Of a stretch of DNA of 37,852 nt, positions 1-7,731 are shown in pieces. Location of the stretch: the NCBI GenBank assembly GCA_965652565.1, contig CBFGWL010000020.1:1-37852 (forward strand), in the 5' to 3' direction. The stretch is from RSA11 sp965652565 (GTDB lineage Bacteria > Actinomycetota > Thermoleophilia > Solirubrobacterales > 70-9). How positions within the stretch are numbered: position 1 is the stretch's first letter; each line of letters starts with the position of its first letter. Below the pieces are notes generated by a model that saw only the letters and a list, made by a program, of their open reading frames with translations, was not told where the DNA came from and ran no database searches. The position numbers and the translations under genes are program-made.

Positions 1-53
1 GCGTTGCCCGATGCGGGCGGCGCTCGCCGCTCGCGTTTCGGGCCGGGCGCGTC

Positions 54-1010
54 CTACGCGACGATGCGCAGCGCGGCGGGATCGACCCCGAGGTCGAGCG
101 TCTCGTGGTCGCCGATGTAGTCGCCGTCGACCTGGACGGGGAAGAGCACGACCTCGCCGCGCGCGTTGGTTGAGATCGACTCCACACGGGCGCTCGTGAT
201 CCCTTCGAAGGCGTCGATCTGCCGGTGGTTCGGGGCGGGGAGCCGGTCCCAAAGGCAGCGCGCCATCACGGTCGGCATGTCGCGCAACGCGGCGCGCTTG
301 AGCATCGCCACCGAGATCGTGCCGTTGTCGAGGGCGGCGTGCTCGGCGATGCGCACGGGGCGGTCCCCGAAGTAGGTGAACGGGTCGGAGTTCTGCACGA
401 CCGTGGTGATCCCCTCGGACTCGCCGCCCTCGCTGCGCAAGCGCAGCCTGGCGGGCGAGCCCAGCAGGTAGTGCCGGTTGAACCCGGCAACGGCCGCCCA
501 CGTGTAGTACCACTCGCCCAGACGGGCCTTGAGCCGGGGATGCGAGTCCACGCGCTTGACCACCATCGCGTCGAGGCCGGCGCCGCAGGCGAACAGGAAG
601 CGGCGGCCGCTCGCAATCCCCAGGTCGATCGAGCGCGGGCGGAAGTCGTCGGCCAGCCCCAGCAAGTGCTCGGTGGCGTCCACGACGTCGTTGGGGATGC
701 CGAGCGTGCGCGCGACGACGTTCGTCGAGCCGCCCGGGAGGATGCTGACGGGCACGTCCGAGCCGGCGAGGCCGTTGGCTACCTCGTTGAGCGTGCCGTC
801 GCCGCCGAAGGCGACGACCACGTCGTAGCCGTCATCGCGCGCCTCGCGACCGATCTCCGTCGCGTGGTTGCGGGCCTCCGTCGAGATCGCCTCGACCCGA
901 TAGCGGCCCTGCAGCGCGTACACGACGAGGCTCTTGAGGCGATCCGAGACCGTCGTCGCGTAGGGGTTGACGATGATCAGCATCCGCTTCTTCTGCGGAC
1001 GAGCTCTCAT
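54..1010 (-). CDS. Diacylglycerol/lipid kinase family protein (YegS/DgkB-like)
   Basis: Predicted ATP-dependent kinase of a lipid or sphingoid-type substrate at the inner face of the membrane. Near the N-terminus is the family opening MLIIVNPYAT, and GGDGTLNEV (about residues 69-77) is the nucleotide-binding glycine motif of the diacylglycerol kinase catalytic domain. PGGSTNVVARTLG matches the conserved PxGTxNDxAR region, with Ser in place of the usual first Thr. The C-terminal half carries the beta-sandwich signature ending in VQVDGDYIG. The start is placed at ATG 1010, giving about 318 residues. The frame is open to 1142, but that would overlap the upstream gene's end with sequence unlike the family; ATG 983 is another option. 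It is last in a minus-strand series after an MBL hydrolase and a sugar phosphomutase. The true substrate (diacylglycerol, phosphatidylglycerol or other) cannot be told from sequence. Confidence 0.85.
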   Translation of the reverse strand: MRARPQKKRMLIIVNPYATTVSDRLKSLVVYALQGRYRVEAISTEARNHATEIGREARDDGYDVVVAFGGDGTLNEVANGLAGSDVPVSILPGGSTNVVARTLGIPNDVVDATEHLLGLADDFRPRSIDLGIASGRRFLFACGAGLDAMVVKRVDSHPRLKARLGEWYYTWAAVAGFNRHYLLGSPARLRLRSEGGESEGITTVVQNSDPFTYFGDRPVRIAEHAALDNGTISVAMLKRAALRDMPTVMARCLWDRLPAPNHRQIDAFEGITSARVESISTNARGEVVLFPVQVDGDYIGDHETLDLGVDPAALRIVA

Positions 1011-1107
1011 GGGGGCGCCGTTCTCGGCGCTGCTGGGCTGTTCGCGCGCAGCGATCGGGGGGCCGCTCACCTCGGCGATGCTACCGCTGGCACCAAGCCC
1101 GCTGCGT

Positions 1108-2115
1108 TCAGATCGCCTCGTACAGGGAGCGCCCGCCCTCATCTACCTCGCGCACGGCGTCCTCGCGCGCGAGCAGGTCGAGGTGGCCGATGACCTCGGA
1201 GAGCGTCAGGAAGGCCTGCGTCACGGCCACGTTGCCCCAGATCTCCTGCGCGATCTCGTGCGCGCTGCGGGGGCGCTCGCGCACGATCGCGAGGATCTTC
1301 TCCTTGCGCCGCTCGGTTGCCGCGAAGCGCGCGTCGATCAGGGCGACGTGGTCGGTGATCGGTTCGCCGTGGCCGGTCAGGACGAGCTCAGCCGGCAACT
1401 CCCGCGTGCGCGCGAGCGAGCCCAGGTAGCTGACGAGCGCCTGCGTGCGGCCGGGCGAGCCGTCGAGCGGGCGGGAGAGGAGCGGGTTGGAGGAGATGTG
1501 CGCGAGCAGGTGATCGCCCGCGACGAGCAGCTTCCGCTCAGCATCCCAGAACAGCGTGTCCGAGGGGCTGTGCCCCGGCCGGTGCTGGACCTCCCAACTC
1601 CGGTCGCCCAGCTCGAGGCGCTCGCCGTCGGCGAGCGGGCGTGTGACCGTGACGTGCGAGCCCCAGGCGCGAAAGCTCTGCGAGACCGACTGCAGCGCGG
1701 TCACCACCTCGGCGGGCACCCCGTGCCGCAGCATGAGCTCGCCGGCGAAGCGGTCCTCGAGCTCGGCGTCCTCCGCGTAGTTGGCGAGGCGGCGCGCCGC
1801 GGCGCCTAGCGCGGCGACCTGCGCGCCGGAGCGCTCGGCGATGATCTCGGCGAGCCCTGTGTGATCGACGTGCTGGTGGGTGATCACGATCAGGCCGAGC
1901 TCGGCGATCTCGTGCCCCGCGTCGGCGAGCTGGCGCTCAAGCTCGTCGAGCGCCTTGCCCGAGTTGGGGCCCGTGTCGATCAGGGTCAGCGGCTCGGTCT
2001 CGACGAGCCAGCAGTTGACGCGACCGACCGCGAAGGGGGTCGGGATCCGCAGCTGGACGAACCCGGCCGCGCGCGCCCGCTCGAGCGCCGCGGCGGGATC
2101 GGCGGACCCGTCCAC
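1108..2115 (-). CDS. MBL-fold metallo-hydrolase with C-terminal winged helix (LACTB2-like)
   Basis: Metallo-beta-lactamase-fold hydrolase binding two metal ions. The motif THQHVDH (H80, H82, D84, H85) is the dinuclear site. Further ligands are the His of PGHS, the Asp of AGDH and the His of TGHGEP. The final ~70 residues, with RPRSAHEIAQEIWG and a helix-rich end, resemble the winged-helix tail of LACTB2/glyoxalase-II-like proteins, some of which are ribonucleases and some thioesterases. It starts with GTG 2115 behind AGGA, which overlaps the stop of the upstream phosphomutase gene (6 bases apart), so translation is probably coupled. Fold and metal site are clear; the substrate is not. Confidence 0.88.
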   Translation of the reverse strand: MDGSADPAAALERARAAGFVQLRIPTPFAVGRVNCWLVETEPLTLIDTGPNSGKALDELERQLADAGHEIAELGLIVITHQHVDHTGLAEIIAERSGAQVAALGAAARRLANYAEDAELEDRFAGELMLRHGVPAEVVTALQSVSQSFRAWGSHVTVTRPLADGERLELGDRSWEVQHRPGHSPSDTLFWDAERKLLVAGDHLLAHISSNPLLSRPLDGSPGRTQALVSYLGSLARTRELPAELVLTGHGEPITDHVALIDARFAATERRKEKILAIVRERPRSAHEIAQEIWGNVAVTQAFLTLSEVIGHLDLLAREDAVREVDEGGRSLYEAI

Positions 2116-2121
2116 GGGTTC

Positions 2122-3489
2122 CTAGGAGCGGATGAGCGCGAGCACCTCGTCGCGCTTGCGTTCCATGTCCTCGCGCGAGACGAGCGACTCGAGGTTGAGA
2201 CGCAGGAGCGGCTCGGTGTTCGACGGCCGGACGTTGAAGTGCCAGTCGGGGTAGTCCACCGAGACGCCGTCGAGCCAGCTCACCTCGGCGTCGGGGTGGA
2301 GCTCGGCGATCTCCTTCATCTTGGCCTCCTGATCGGCGACCTCGGAGTTGATCTCGCCCGAGATGAAGTAGCGACTGCGGAACTCGCCGACCAGCTCGGA
2401 GAGCGGGCGCCCCTCCACGGAGACGAGCTCGAGCACGAGCAGCGCGGGGATCGTGCCCGAGTCCGCGCACCAGAAGTCGCGGAAGTAGTAGTGCCCCGAC
2501 ACCTCGCCGGCGAAGGCCGCGTCGTGCTCGCGCATCGCGGCCTTCATGAACGCGTGGCCGACGCGGTTGACGATTGCGGTCCCTCCGTGTTCGGCGACCG
2601 TATCGGCGACGGCTCGGGAGGCGCGGACGTCGTAGAGAATCGTCGCCCCGGGCTCGCGGCGCAGCAGGTGCTTGGCGAGCAACGCGGTGAGGAAGTCGCC
2701 GTCCACGAACTCGCCCGCGTCGTCGATGAAGAAGCAGCGGTCGGCGTCGCCATCCCAGGCGATGCCGAGGTCGGCGCCCTCCGCGCGGACGCGCTCGATG
2801 ATGAACTCGCGGTTCTCCGGCAGCAGCGGGTTGGGCTCGTGGTCAGGGAACTCGCCGTCGGGCGTCCAGTAGGTCTCGATCGTCTCGAGGCCGAGGCGCT
2901 CGAGCAACGGGCCCACCATCGGGCCCGCCATGCCGTTGCCGCCGTCGACGACCACCCGCAACGGCTTCACGTTCGCCGGGTCGATCGTCTTCAGGGCGTG
3001 CGCCTGGAACTCCTCGTAGATGTCGACCGTCTCCGCGGAGCCGCCTCCCGGGGCCTCCGGCAGGCCCGCCTCAATGGTGCGGCGGACATCCTGGATGCCC
3101 GCGTCGCCGGAGAGGGCGAGGGCGCCCTCGCGGACGAGCTTCACGCCGGTGTAGGCCTTCGGGTTGTGCGACGCGGTCACCATCGCGCCGCCGTCGAGGT
3201 CTCGCGAGCCGACGAGGTAATAGAGCATCTCAGTGCCCACCATCCCCGCGTCGGTCACGGCGCAGCCCTCGTCGACGAGCCCGTCGCGCAGCCGGCCCGC
3301 CATCTCGGGCGCCTGGATGCGCATGTCGCGCCCGAGCCCGACGCGCAGCTCCTCCGTACGCTTTCCGCGCAGGCCCGCCAGCACGCGCGCGAACGCGCGG
3401 CCGATCGCGTACGCGGTCTCGCCGTCCATGTCCTCGCCGTAGAGGCCGCGGACGTCGTAGGCCTTGAAGATCTCCGCCTTTACGGTCAA
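2122..3489 (-). CDS. manB: Phosphomannomutase/phosphoglucomutase
   Basis: Alpha-D-phosphohexomutase interconverting hexose 1- and 6-phosphates, feeding nucleotide-sugar and cell-envelope synthesis. All four family signatures are visible in the 455-residue product: the catalytic phosphoserine loop TASHNP (Ser about 107), the metal loop DGDADR (about 246-251), the sugar-specificity loop GEVSGHYYF (about 328) and the phosphate-binding loop RPSNTEP near residue 420. The start is a TTG at 3489 (MTVKAEIFKAYDVRG). It is chosen because a perfect AGGAGG lies 6 bases upstream and the protein then begins where the family begins; the upstream open frame has no family similarity. Mannose versus glucose preference cannot be decided; the GEVSGH loop fits dual PMM/PGM enzymes. 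Confidence 0.93.
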   Translation of the reverse strand: MTVKAEIFKAYDVRGLYGEDMDGETAYAIGRAFARVLAGLRGKRTEELRVGLGRDMRIQAPEMAGRLRDGLVDEGCAVTDAGMVGTEMLYYLVGSRDLDGGAMVTASHNPKAYTGVKLVREGALALSGDAGIQDVRRTIEAGLPEAPGGGSAETVDIYEEFQAHALKTIDPANVKPLRVVVDGGNGMAGPMVGPLLERLGLETIETYWTPDGEFPDHEPNPLLPENREFIIERVRAEGADLGIAWDGDADRCFFIDDAGEFVDGDFLTALLAKHLLRREPGATILYDVRASRAVADTVAEHGGTAIVNRVGHAFMKAAMREHDAAFAGEVSGHYYFRDFWCADSGTIPALLVLELVSVEGRPLSELVGEFRSRYFISGEINSEVADQEAKMKEIAELHPDAEVSWLDGVSVDYPDWHFNVRPSNTEPLLRLNLESLVSREDMERKRDEVLALIRS

Positions 3490-3538
3490 AGCTTCCCTCC
3501 TGATCAGCGTGTCCCGGGGCGGCCGCGCCGGGGATCGC

Positions 3539-4030
3539 TCACTTGAACTTCCCCTTGAGAGCCGCGTAGGTCTGGTCGAGCGTCTGCGGCATGACGCGCG
3601 TGTCGGCAAGGACCGGCATGAAGTTGGTGTCGCCGCCCCAGCGGGGCACGACATGCATGTGGATGTGGTGCTCCACGCCGGCGCCGGCGACGCGGCCCTG
3701 GTTGAAGCCGACGTTGAAACCGTGCGGCCGGTACTCCTCCTCGAGCAGCGTGATCGCCTGCTGGGCGAGGGCCATCATCTCGGCCGTCGTCTCGGGTGGG
3801 ATCTCCTGGATCGCGCCGATGTGCTCGTACGGGGCGATCATCAAATGCCCGTTCGTGTACGGGAAGAGGTTGAGGATCACGAAGCAGCGCTCGCCCCGGT
3901 GGACGATGAGGTTGGCCTCGTCATCGTCGGCGGCGGGCTTGGCGCAGAAGATGCACTCCTGCTCTGAGTCCTTGGATGCGTCCTTCACGTAGGCGAGGCG
4001 CCAGGGCGCCCAGATGCGTTGGTTGGCCAC
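3539..4030 (-). CDS. HIT family protein (Ap4A phosphorylase-like)
   Basis: Histidine-triad nucleotide hydrolase or transferase of 163 residues. The triad H-x-H-x-H lies in HHIHMHVVP (H122, H124, H126), with the middle region NLFPYTNGHLMIAP typical of the family. The N-terminus RIWAPWRLAYV and CIFC (C26, C29) match the actinobacterial branch related to Ap4A phosphorylase, where paired cysteines often help bind zinc. The start is GTG 4030. Upstream there is no strong ribosome-binding site, but a TAGGAT box (4039-4044, minus strand) sits 8 bases before the start, which suggests a leaderless or nearly leaderless mRNA. Its natural dinucleotide substrate is unknown. Confidence 0.9.
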   Translation of the reverse strand: MANQRIWAPWRLAYVKDASKDSEQECIFCAKPAADDDEANLIVHRGERCFVILNLFPYTNGHLMIAPYEHIGAIQEIPPETTAEMMALAQQAITLLEEEYRPHGFNVGFNQGRVAGAGVEHHIHMHVVPRWGGDTNFMPVLADTRVMPQTLDQTYAALKGKFK

Positions 4031-4080
4031 TGGCGCTGATCCTATTGGCCCGTGGCGCGCCGGCGCCCACGCTCAGCGGG

Positions 4081-5109
4081 CTAGAGCCAACCGCGCTTGC
4101 GGAAGTAGGCGACCATCGCCACGAGACCGGCGATCATCACCCCGAGGATCACCCAGAAGCTGACCGTGGGGCCCTCGGGCGGGTCGCCGCCGCCGGGCAA
4201 TCCGACGTTCATGCCGAAGATGCTCGCGATGAGCGTGAGCGGCAGGACGATGACGCTGATCGCGGTGAGCACGCGCAGGATGTCGTTCACGCGGTGGGAG
4301 ATCACCGACTCGTTCGTGTCCTCGAGCGCCTCGACGACCTCCTTGTAGTTCTCGAGCATGTCCCAGATGCGCTCGTGGGCGTCGCCGAGGTCCTCGAAGT
4401 AGATCTCGAGCTCCTCGCCCGACGGCGGCAGCAGGAAGCGGTGCTTGACGTTCTCGAGGTCGCGGAGCACCGACCGCTGCGGGCGGATGACCTTGCGGAA
4501 GTTGATGATCTCCTGCTTCACGTTCGAGATGTCGCGCACGACGCTCTCACCGCGGCCCTCGAAGATGTCGTCCTCGAGCGCGTCCAGCTTGTTGCCGATC
4601 TTGCGCAGCATCGGGAAGCAGTAGTCGAAGCCGTCGTCGATGATCCGGTAGAGCAAGAGGCCCGAGCCGCGCGCGAACAGCTGGTCGCGCAGCTCCTCCT
4701 TCTGCCGGCAGCGCTCGAAGAGGTACTCCACCGGCTGCAGGGGCTGGTTCTGGATGGTGACGATGTAGTCGCGGCCGACGAAGACGTCCAGCTCGCCCGC
4801 GTTCAGGCGGCCGACGTGGCTGTCGAACACGGGGAAGTGGAGGAGGATGAACAGGTAGTCGTCGTACTCGTCGATCTTCGGGCGCTGGTTGCGCGAGAGC
4901 ACGTCCTCGAGCGCCAGGGGGTGGAAGTCGAAGTGTTCGCGCAGCCAGGCGACCTCGACCTGCGTCGGGCGCTCGACGTGCACCCAGCGGAAGCCCTCCC
5001 CGTTGATGACCTCGACCCGGGGCTGGCGCTCGGTGGGCTCAGACGTGGACGCGAGCGACGACGAAGCTCGCGTCGTCCGGCGCAGCCTCGGCTTGGGAAG
5101 GCTCGGCAT
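4081..5109 (-). CDS. corA: CorA-family magnesium/cobalt transporter
   Basis: Pentameric Mg2+/Co2+ channel of the cytoplasmic membrane. The 342-residue protein has the large cytoplasmic alpha/beta domain (for example HPLALEDVLSRNQRPKIDEY), a long charged helical stalk, and two C-terminal membrane segments. The first ends in the ion-selectivity signature GMN (in ASIFGMNVGLP) and the second is WVILGVMIAGLVAMVAYF, followed by a basic end. ATG 5109 has AGGAG 8 bases upstream. It is divergent from the SAM-riboswitch transcription unit. No Mg2+ riboswitch is visible in the short leader. Confidence 0.95.
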   Translation of the reverse strand: MPSLPKPRLRRTTRASSSLASTSEPTERQPRVEVINGEGFRWVHVERPTQVEVAWLREHFDFHPLALEDVLSRNQRPKIDEYDDYLFILLHFPVFDSHVGRLNAGELDVFVGRDYIVTIQNQPLQPVEYLFERCRQKEELRDQLFARGSGLLLYRIIDDGFDYCFPMLRKIGNKLDALEDDIFEGRGESVVRDISNVKQEIINFRKVIRPQRSVLRDLENVKHRFLLPPSGEELEIYFEDLGDAHERIWDMLENYKEVVEALEDTNESVISHRVNDILRVLTAISVIVLPLTLIASIFGMNVGLPGGGDPPEGPTVSFWVILGVMIAGLVAMVAYFRKRGWL

Positions 5110-5146
5110 CGGCCTTGCTCCTGTCGCTCGTCACGGGCATGGCGTA

Positions 5147-5174
5147 AGGGTACGTCACCGCATACCCCCTGCAA
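5147..5174 (-). promoter_or_regulatory. Candidate corA promoter
   Basis: Read on the minus strand, TTGCAG (5174-5169) is followed after 16 bases by TACCCT (5152-5147), a fair match to a housekeeping sigma-70-type promoter. Transcription would begin near 5141, leaving about 30 bases of leader before corA. Inferred from motif and spacing only. Confidence 0.4.
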
Positions 5175-5191
5175 GCGCGCGCAACGACCCC

Positions 5192-5221
5192 TTCACAAGC
5201 GGCCGGGGGCATTGTTAGACT
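5192..5221 (+). promoter_or_regulatory. Candidate promoter of the SAM-riboswitch operon
   Basis: TTCACA (5192-5197) and TAGACT (5216-5221) are separated by 18 bases, placing transcription start near 5228, just ahead of the first riboswitch helix (5236). Position and motif fit; not experimentally shown. Confidence 0.5.
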
Positions 5222-5235
5222 CCGCAGCCACATAG

Positions 5236-5354
5236 CCACTGCATCCAGAGGGGTGGAGGGACTGGCCCTATGAAGCCCCGGCAACCACCGAAGAGCCCAG
5301 CTCGACGGAGAGGTGCCAATTCCAGCAGGTGGAAAGCCTGGAAGATGTGAGTGG
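5236..5354 (+). promoter_or_regulatory. SAM-I (S-box) riboswitch aptamer
   Basis: The core is unmistakable: GAGGGACTGGCCCTATGAAG, then CCCCGGCAACC, then GGTGCCAATTCCAGCA and GGAAAGCCTGGAAGATG, in the order and spacing of the S-box class that binds S-adenosylmethionine. Helix P1 pairs 5236-5240 with 5350-5354 and 5241-5245 with 5344-5348 (one G bulged at 5349). An antiterminator can form between 5349-5356 (GAGTGGAG) and 5372-5379 (CTCTGCTC), 8 pairs with two G-T wobbles. That helix uses both the 3' strand of P1 and the 5' arm of the terminator, so SAM binding should release the terminator and switch the operon off. It precedes a threonine-synthase-like gene and a sulfur-carrier gene. Confidence 0.95.
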
Positions 5355-5368
5355 AGTTTCCGATTTGG

Positions 5369-5399
5369 GACCTCTGCTCGCGAACGCAGAGGTCTTTTT
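5369..5399 (+). terminator. Intrinsic terminator of the SAM riboswitch
   Basis: A perfect 9-base-pair stem GACCTCTGC/GCAGAGGTC (5369-5377 with 5386-5394), an 8-base loop and five T residues (5395-5399). Its 5' arm is shared with the predicted antiterminator, making it the expression platform of the riboswitch. Confidence 0.93.
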
Positions 5400-5439
5400 C
5401 GTAGGTAACGCGGACAAATCGGAGATGGAGATCAGTTAG

Positions 5440-6681
5440 ATGGCCCCCACGGCGCTTCAGTGCAAGGAATGTGGAAGCCGCTATGAGCTCGAGGCGCGCT
5501 ACGTGTGCGAGCAGTGCTTCGGCCCGCTCGAGGTGGCGTACGAGACGCAGACGCTCGACGCCGACGAGCTGCGGCGCAAGATCCAGGCGGGCAGCGCCGG
5601 CATGTGGCGCTACGCCGACTTCCTCCCGTTCGCGGAGCGCCCCCGCGATCCGCTCGAGCCGGGGCTGACGCCGCTGGTGCGCGCCGACCGGCTCGCGGAG
5701 CGTCTCGGGATCGGCGAGCTCTGGGTGAAGAACGACGCGGCGAACCCGACGCACTCGTTCAAGGACCGCGTCGTGGCCGTCGCGGTCTCCAAGGCCCAGG
5801 AGCTCGGCTTCGAGACGGTCGCCTGCGCCTCGACGGGCAACCTCGCGAACTCGGTCGCCGCCCACGCCGCGGCGCGCGGGCTCGACTCCTACGTGTTCGT
5901 GCCGGCGGACCTGGAGGAGCAGAAGCTGCTCGCGACCGGCGTGTACGGCACGAAGCTCGTCGGGGTGCGCGGCAACTACGACGACGTGAACCGGCTCTGC
6001 ACGCAGCTCTGCGAGGAGCGCCCGTGGGCGTTCGTCAACGTCAACCTGCGCCCCTACTACGCCGAGGGGTCCAAGACGCTCGCCTACGAGACCGTCGAGC
6101 AGCTCGGCTGGAAGCTCCCCGACCGGGTGGTCGTGCCGATCGCGTCCGGCTCGCTTTTCACGAAGATCGGCCGGGGCCTGCAGGAGTGGCTCGAGCTCGG
6201 GCTCGTCGAGGGCGAGCTGCCCAAGTTCAACGGCGCGCAGGCCGCAGGCTGCAGCCCGGTGGCGACGGCGTACCAGGAGGGCTGGGACGTCTGCAAGCCG
6301 CAGCGCCCGGACACGATCGCCAAGAGCCTCGCGATCGGCAACCCCGCCGACGGCCCGTACGCGGTCGATTTGGCGCGGCGCACCGGTGGCGGCATCGACG
6401 CGGTGACCGACGACGAGATTCGCGCCGGGATCCGCCTGCTCGCCGAGACGACCGGCATCTTCACGGAGACGGCCGGCGGCGTCACGATCGCGACGCTGGC
6501 GAAGCTGGCGGAGCGCGGCGACATCGACCGCTCCGAGCGCGTCGTCGCCTACATCACGGGCGAGGGGCTCAAGACGCTCGACGCCACGCGCGCCGATTTC
6601 CACATGCACGAGATCGACCCGACCGTCGAGGCGCTCGACGCTGAGTTCGCGACTGCGACCAGCGCGGGCGTCGCGCACTAG
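5440..6681 (+). CDS. thrC: Threonine-synthase-like PLP enzyme under SAM riboswitch control (ThrC or homocysteine synthase)
   Basis: Fold-type II PLP enzyme of 413 residues acting on O-phosphohomoserine in its family. NPTHSFKDR (Lys108) carries the Schiff-base lysine, STGNLANSVAAHA is the phosphate/PLP loop, and ASGSLFTKIGRG lies in the C-terminal half. The N-terminus has two CxxC pairs (C8/C11 and C23/C26) forming a probable zinc ribbon, seen in many actinobacterial threonine synthases. GGAG lies 9 bases before ATG 5440. A SAM-I riboswitch controls the gene, and a CysO-like sulfur carrier follows 14 bases downstream. That context suggests gamma-replacement of O-phosphohomoserine with protein thiocarboxylate sulfur to give homocysteine, rather than (or besides) threonine formation. 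Family membership is clear; the reaction is inferred from context. Confidence 0.85.
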   Translation: MAPTALQCKECGSRYELEARYVCEQCFGPLEVAYETQTLDADELRRKIQAGSAGMWRYADFLPFAERPRDPLEPGLTPLVRADRLAERLGIGELWVKNDAANPTHSFKDRVVAVAVSKAQELGFETVACASTGNLANSVAAHAAARGLDSYVFVPADLEEQKLLATGVYGTKLVGVRGNYDDVNRLCTQLCEERPWAFVNVNLRPYYAEGSKTLAYETVEQLGWKLPDRVVVPIASGSLFTKIGRGLQEWLELGLVEGELPKFNGAQAAGCSPVATAYQEGWDVCKPQRPDTIAKSLAIGNPADGPYAVDLARRTGGGIDAVTDDEIRAGIRLLAETTGIFTETAGGVTIATLAKLAERGDIDRSERVVAYITGEGLKTLDATRADFHMHEIDPTVEALDAEFATATSAGVAH

Positions 6682-6695
6682 CATTCCCGCCCGCA

Positions 6696-6971
6696 ATGGC
6701 CATCACCGTCAAGATTCCAGCCCAGCTAAGGGCGGCCACCGGGGGCGAGGGGGAGCTCAAGGTCGAGGGATCGACCGTCGGCGAGGCGCTCGACGCAGTC
6801 TTCGAGCAGTACGCCGGCCTCCGCGAGCGGATCACCGAGGACGGCACCCTGCGCCGCTTCGTGAACGTCTACGTATCGGGCGAGGACATCCGCTTTCAGG
6901 ACGGTCTGGACACTGCCCTCGATGACGGCGACGAGGTGACCATCCTGCCCGCCGTGGCCGGTGGCGCCTGA
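6696..6971 (+). CDS. CysO/MoaD/ThiS-like sulfur carrier protein with an extra C-terminal Ala
   Basis: Ubiquitin-fold sulfur carrier of 91 residues, closely resembling mycobacterial CysO as I recall it (RFVNVYVSGEDIRFQDGL, then DGDEVTILPAVAGG). Carriers of this kind are adenylated and thiocarboxylated on a terminal Gly-Gly. Here one Ala follows the Gly-Gly, so the tail would need trimming, as is done for some carriers by a JAMM/Mec-type peptidase; no such peptidase is in the window. It sits directly behind the riboswitch-controlled PLP enzyme. TAGCAT (6679-6684) 11 bases before ATG 6696 could give an extra near-leaderless transcript. The stop codon region overlaps rfbF by 11 bases. Confidence 0.88.
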   Translation: MAITVKIPAQLRAATGGEGELKVEGSTVGEALDAVFEQYAGLRERITEDGTLRRFVNVYVSGEDIRFQDGLDTALDDGDEVTILPAVAGGA

Positions 6972-7731
6972 GGCCCGCTCGCGGGCCGATATCCCGGTCG
7001 CCATCCTCTGCGGCGGGCGCGGCACCCGCCTGCAGGAGCAGACCCATGCCATCCCGAAGCCGCTCGTGGAGATCGGCGGCAAGCCGATCGTCTGGCACGT
7101 CATCCGGATCTACTCCGCCCAGGGCTTCCGCCGCTTCTTTCTGCTGACGGGCTACCTCGGCGAGATGATCGAGCGCTTCGTCGCCGATGAGGAGTGGCCC
7201 GACGGCATCGAGGTGGAGTGCGTGGATACGGGTCAGGACACGCAGACGGGCGGGCGCGTGGCGCGCGCCGCCGATCGCCTGCGCGAGGGCACGTTCTGCC
7301 TGACCTACGCCGACGGCGTCGCCGACATCGACCTGGGCGCCCTCGTCGATCTCCATCGTGAGCGCGCGACGAGCGCGACGATGACCGTGGTGCGCCCCTA
7401 CAGCCAGTGGGGCATCGCGCTCATCGACGAAGAGGATCGGATCGAGGGCTTCCGCGAGAAGCCGCGGCTGGACTACTGGATCAACGGCGGGTTCTTCTGC
7501 TGCGAGCCGAGCTTCCTCGACTACCTGGATGAGGACAGCGTGCTCGAGCGCGAGCCGCTTGAGCGCGCCGCGGCCGACGGCTCGCTCGCGGCCTATCGCC
7601 ACGACGGCTTCTGGGAGTGCATGGACACCTACAAGGACGCGATCGTGCTGAACGACCTCTGGGCGACCGGCGACGCGCCGTGGTGCGTGTGGGCGCCGGC
7701 CGGTGAGCGCCGCGAGGGGGCGACCGCCTGA
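6961..7731 (+). CDS. rfbF: Glucose-1-phosphate cytidylyltransferase
   Basis: Makes CDP-glucose from CTP and glucose 1-phosphate. The product is 256 residues, the usual length. The nucleotidyltransferase signature is GGRGTRLQEQT, followed by KPLVEIGGKPIVWHV. DTGQDTQTGGR, TYADGVADIDL, FREKP, WINGGFF and GFWECMDTYKD match RfbF in order. The start is GTG 6961, overlapping the preceding sulfur-carrier gene by 11 bases, and its stop overlaps the next start (TGATG). It forms a two-enzyme unit with the downstream dehydratase. The organism's hexose mutase at 2122-3489 could supply glucose 1-phosphate. Confidence 0.92.
   Translation: MAPEARSRADIPVAILCGGRGTRLQEQTHAIPKPLVEIGGKPIVWHVIRIYSAQGFRRFFLLTGYLGEMIERFVADEEWPDGIEVECVDTGQDTQTGGRVARAADRLREGTFCLTYADGVADIDLGALVDLHRERATSATMTVVRPYSQWGIALIDEEDRIEGFREKPRLDYWINGGFFCCEPSFLDYLDEDSVLEREPLERAAADGSLAAYRHDGFWECMDTYKDAIVLNDLWATGDAPWCVWAPAGERREGATA

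Noticed and set aside
1011..1142. Extended N-terminus (44 extra residues) for the lipid-kinase protein
   Set aside because: The extra part overlaps the upstream gene's 3' end, lacks family similarity and has no good ribosome-binding site; ATG 1010 gives the family start.
225..1193. Long plus-strand open frame opposite the lipid-kinase gene (and similar long antisense frames at 1861-3546, 10895-12352, 25377-26975)
   Set aside because: High GC leaves the opposite strands stop-poor. The predicted products are Arg/Ala/Gly/Glu-rich without family motifs, while the other strand encodes clear conserved proteins.
5110..5146. Mg2+-sensing riboswitch in the corA leader
   Set aside because: The predicted leader is only about 30 bases, too short for a known Mg2+ riboswitch.
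5215..6696. 493-residue minus-strand frame across the riboswitch and thrC
   Set aside because: It covers a conserved SAM riboswitch and a conserved PLP enzyme on the plus strand and has no recognisable motif.
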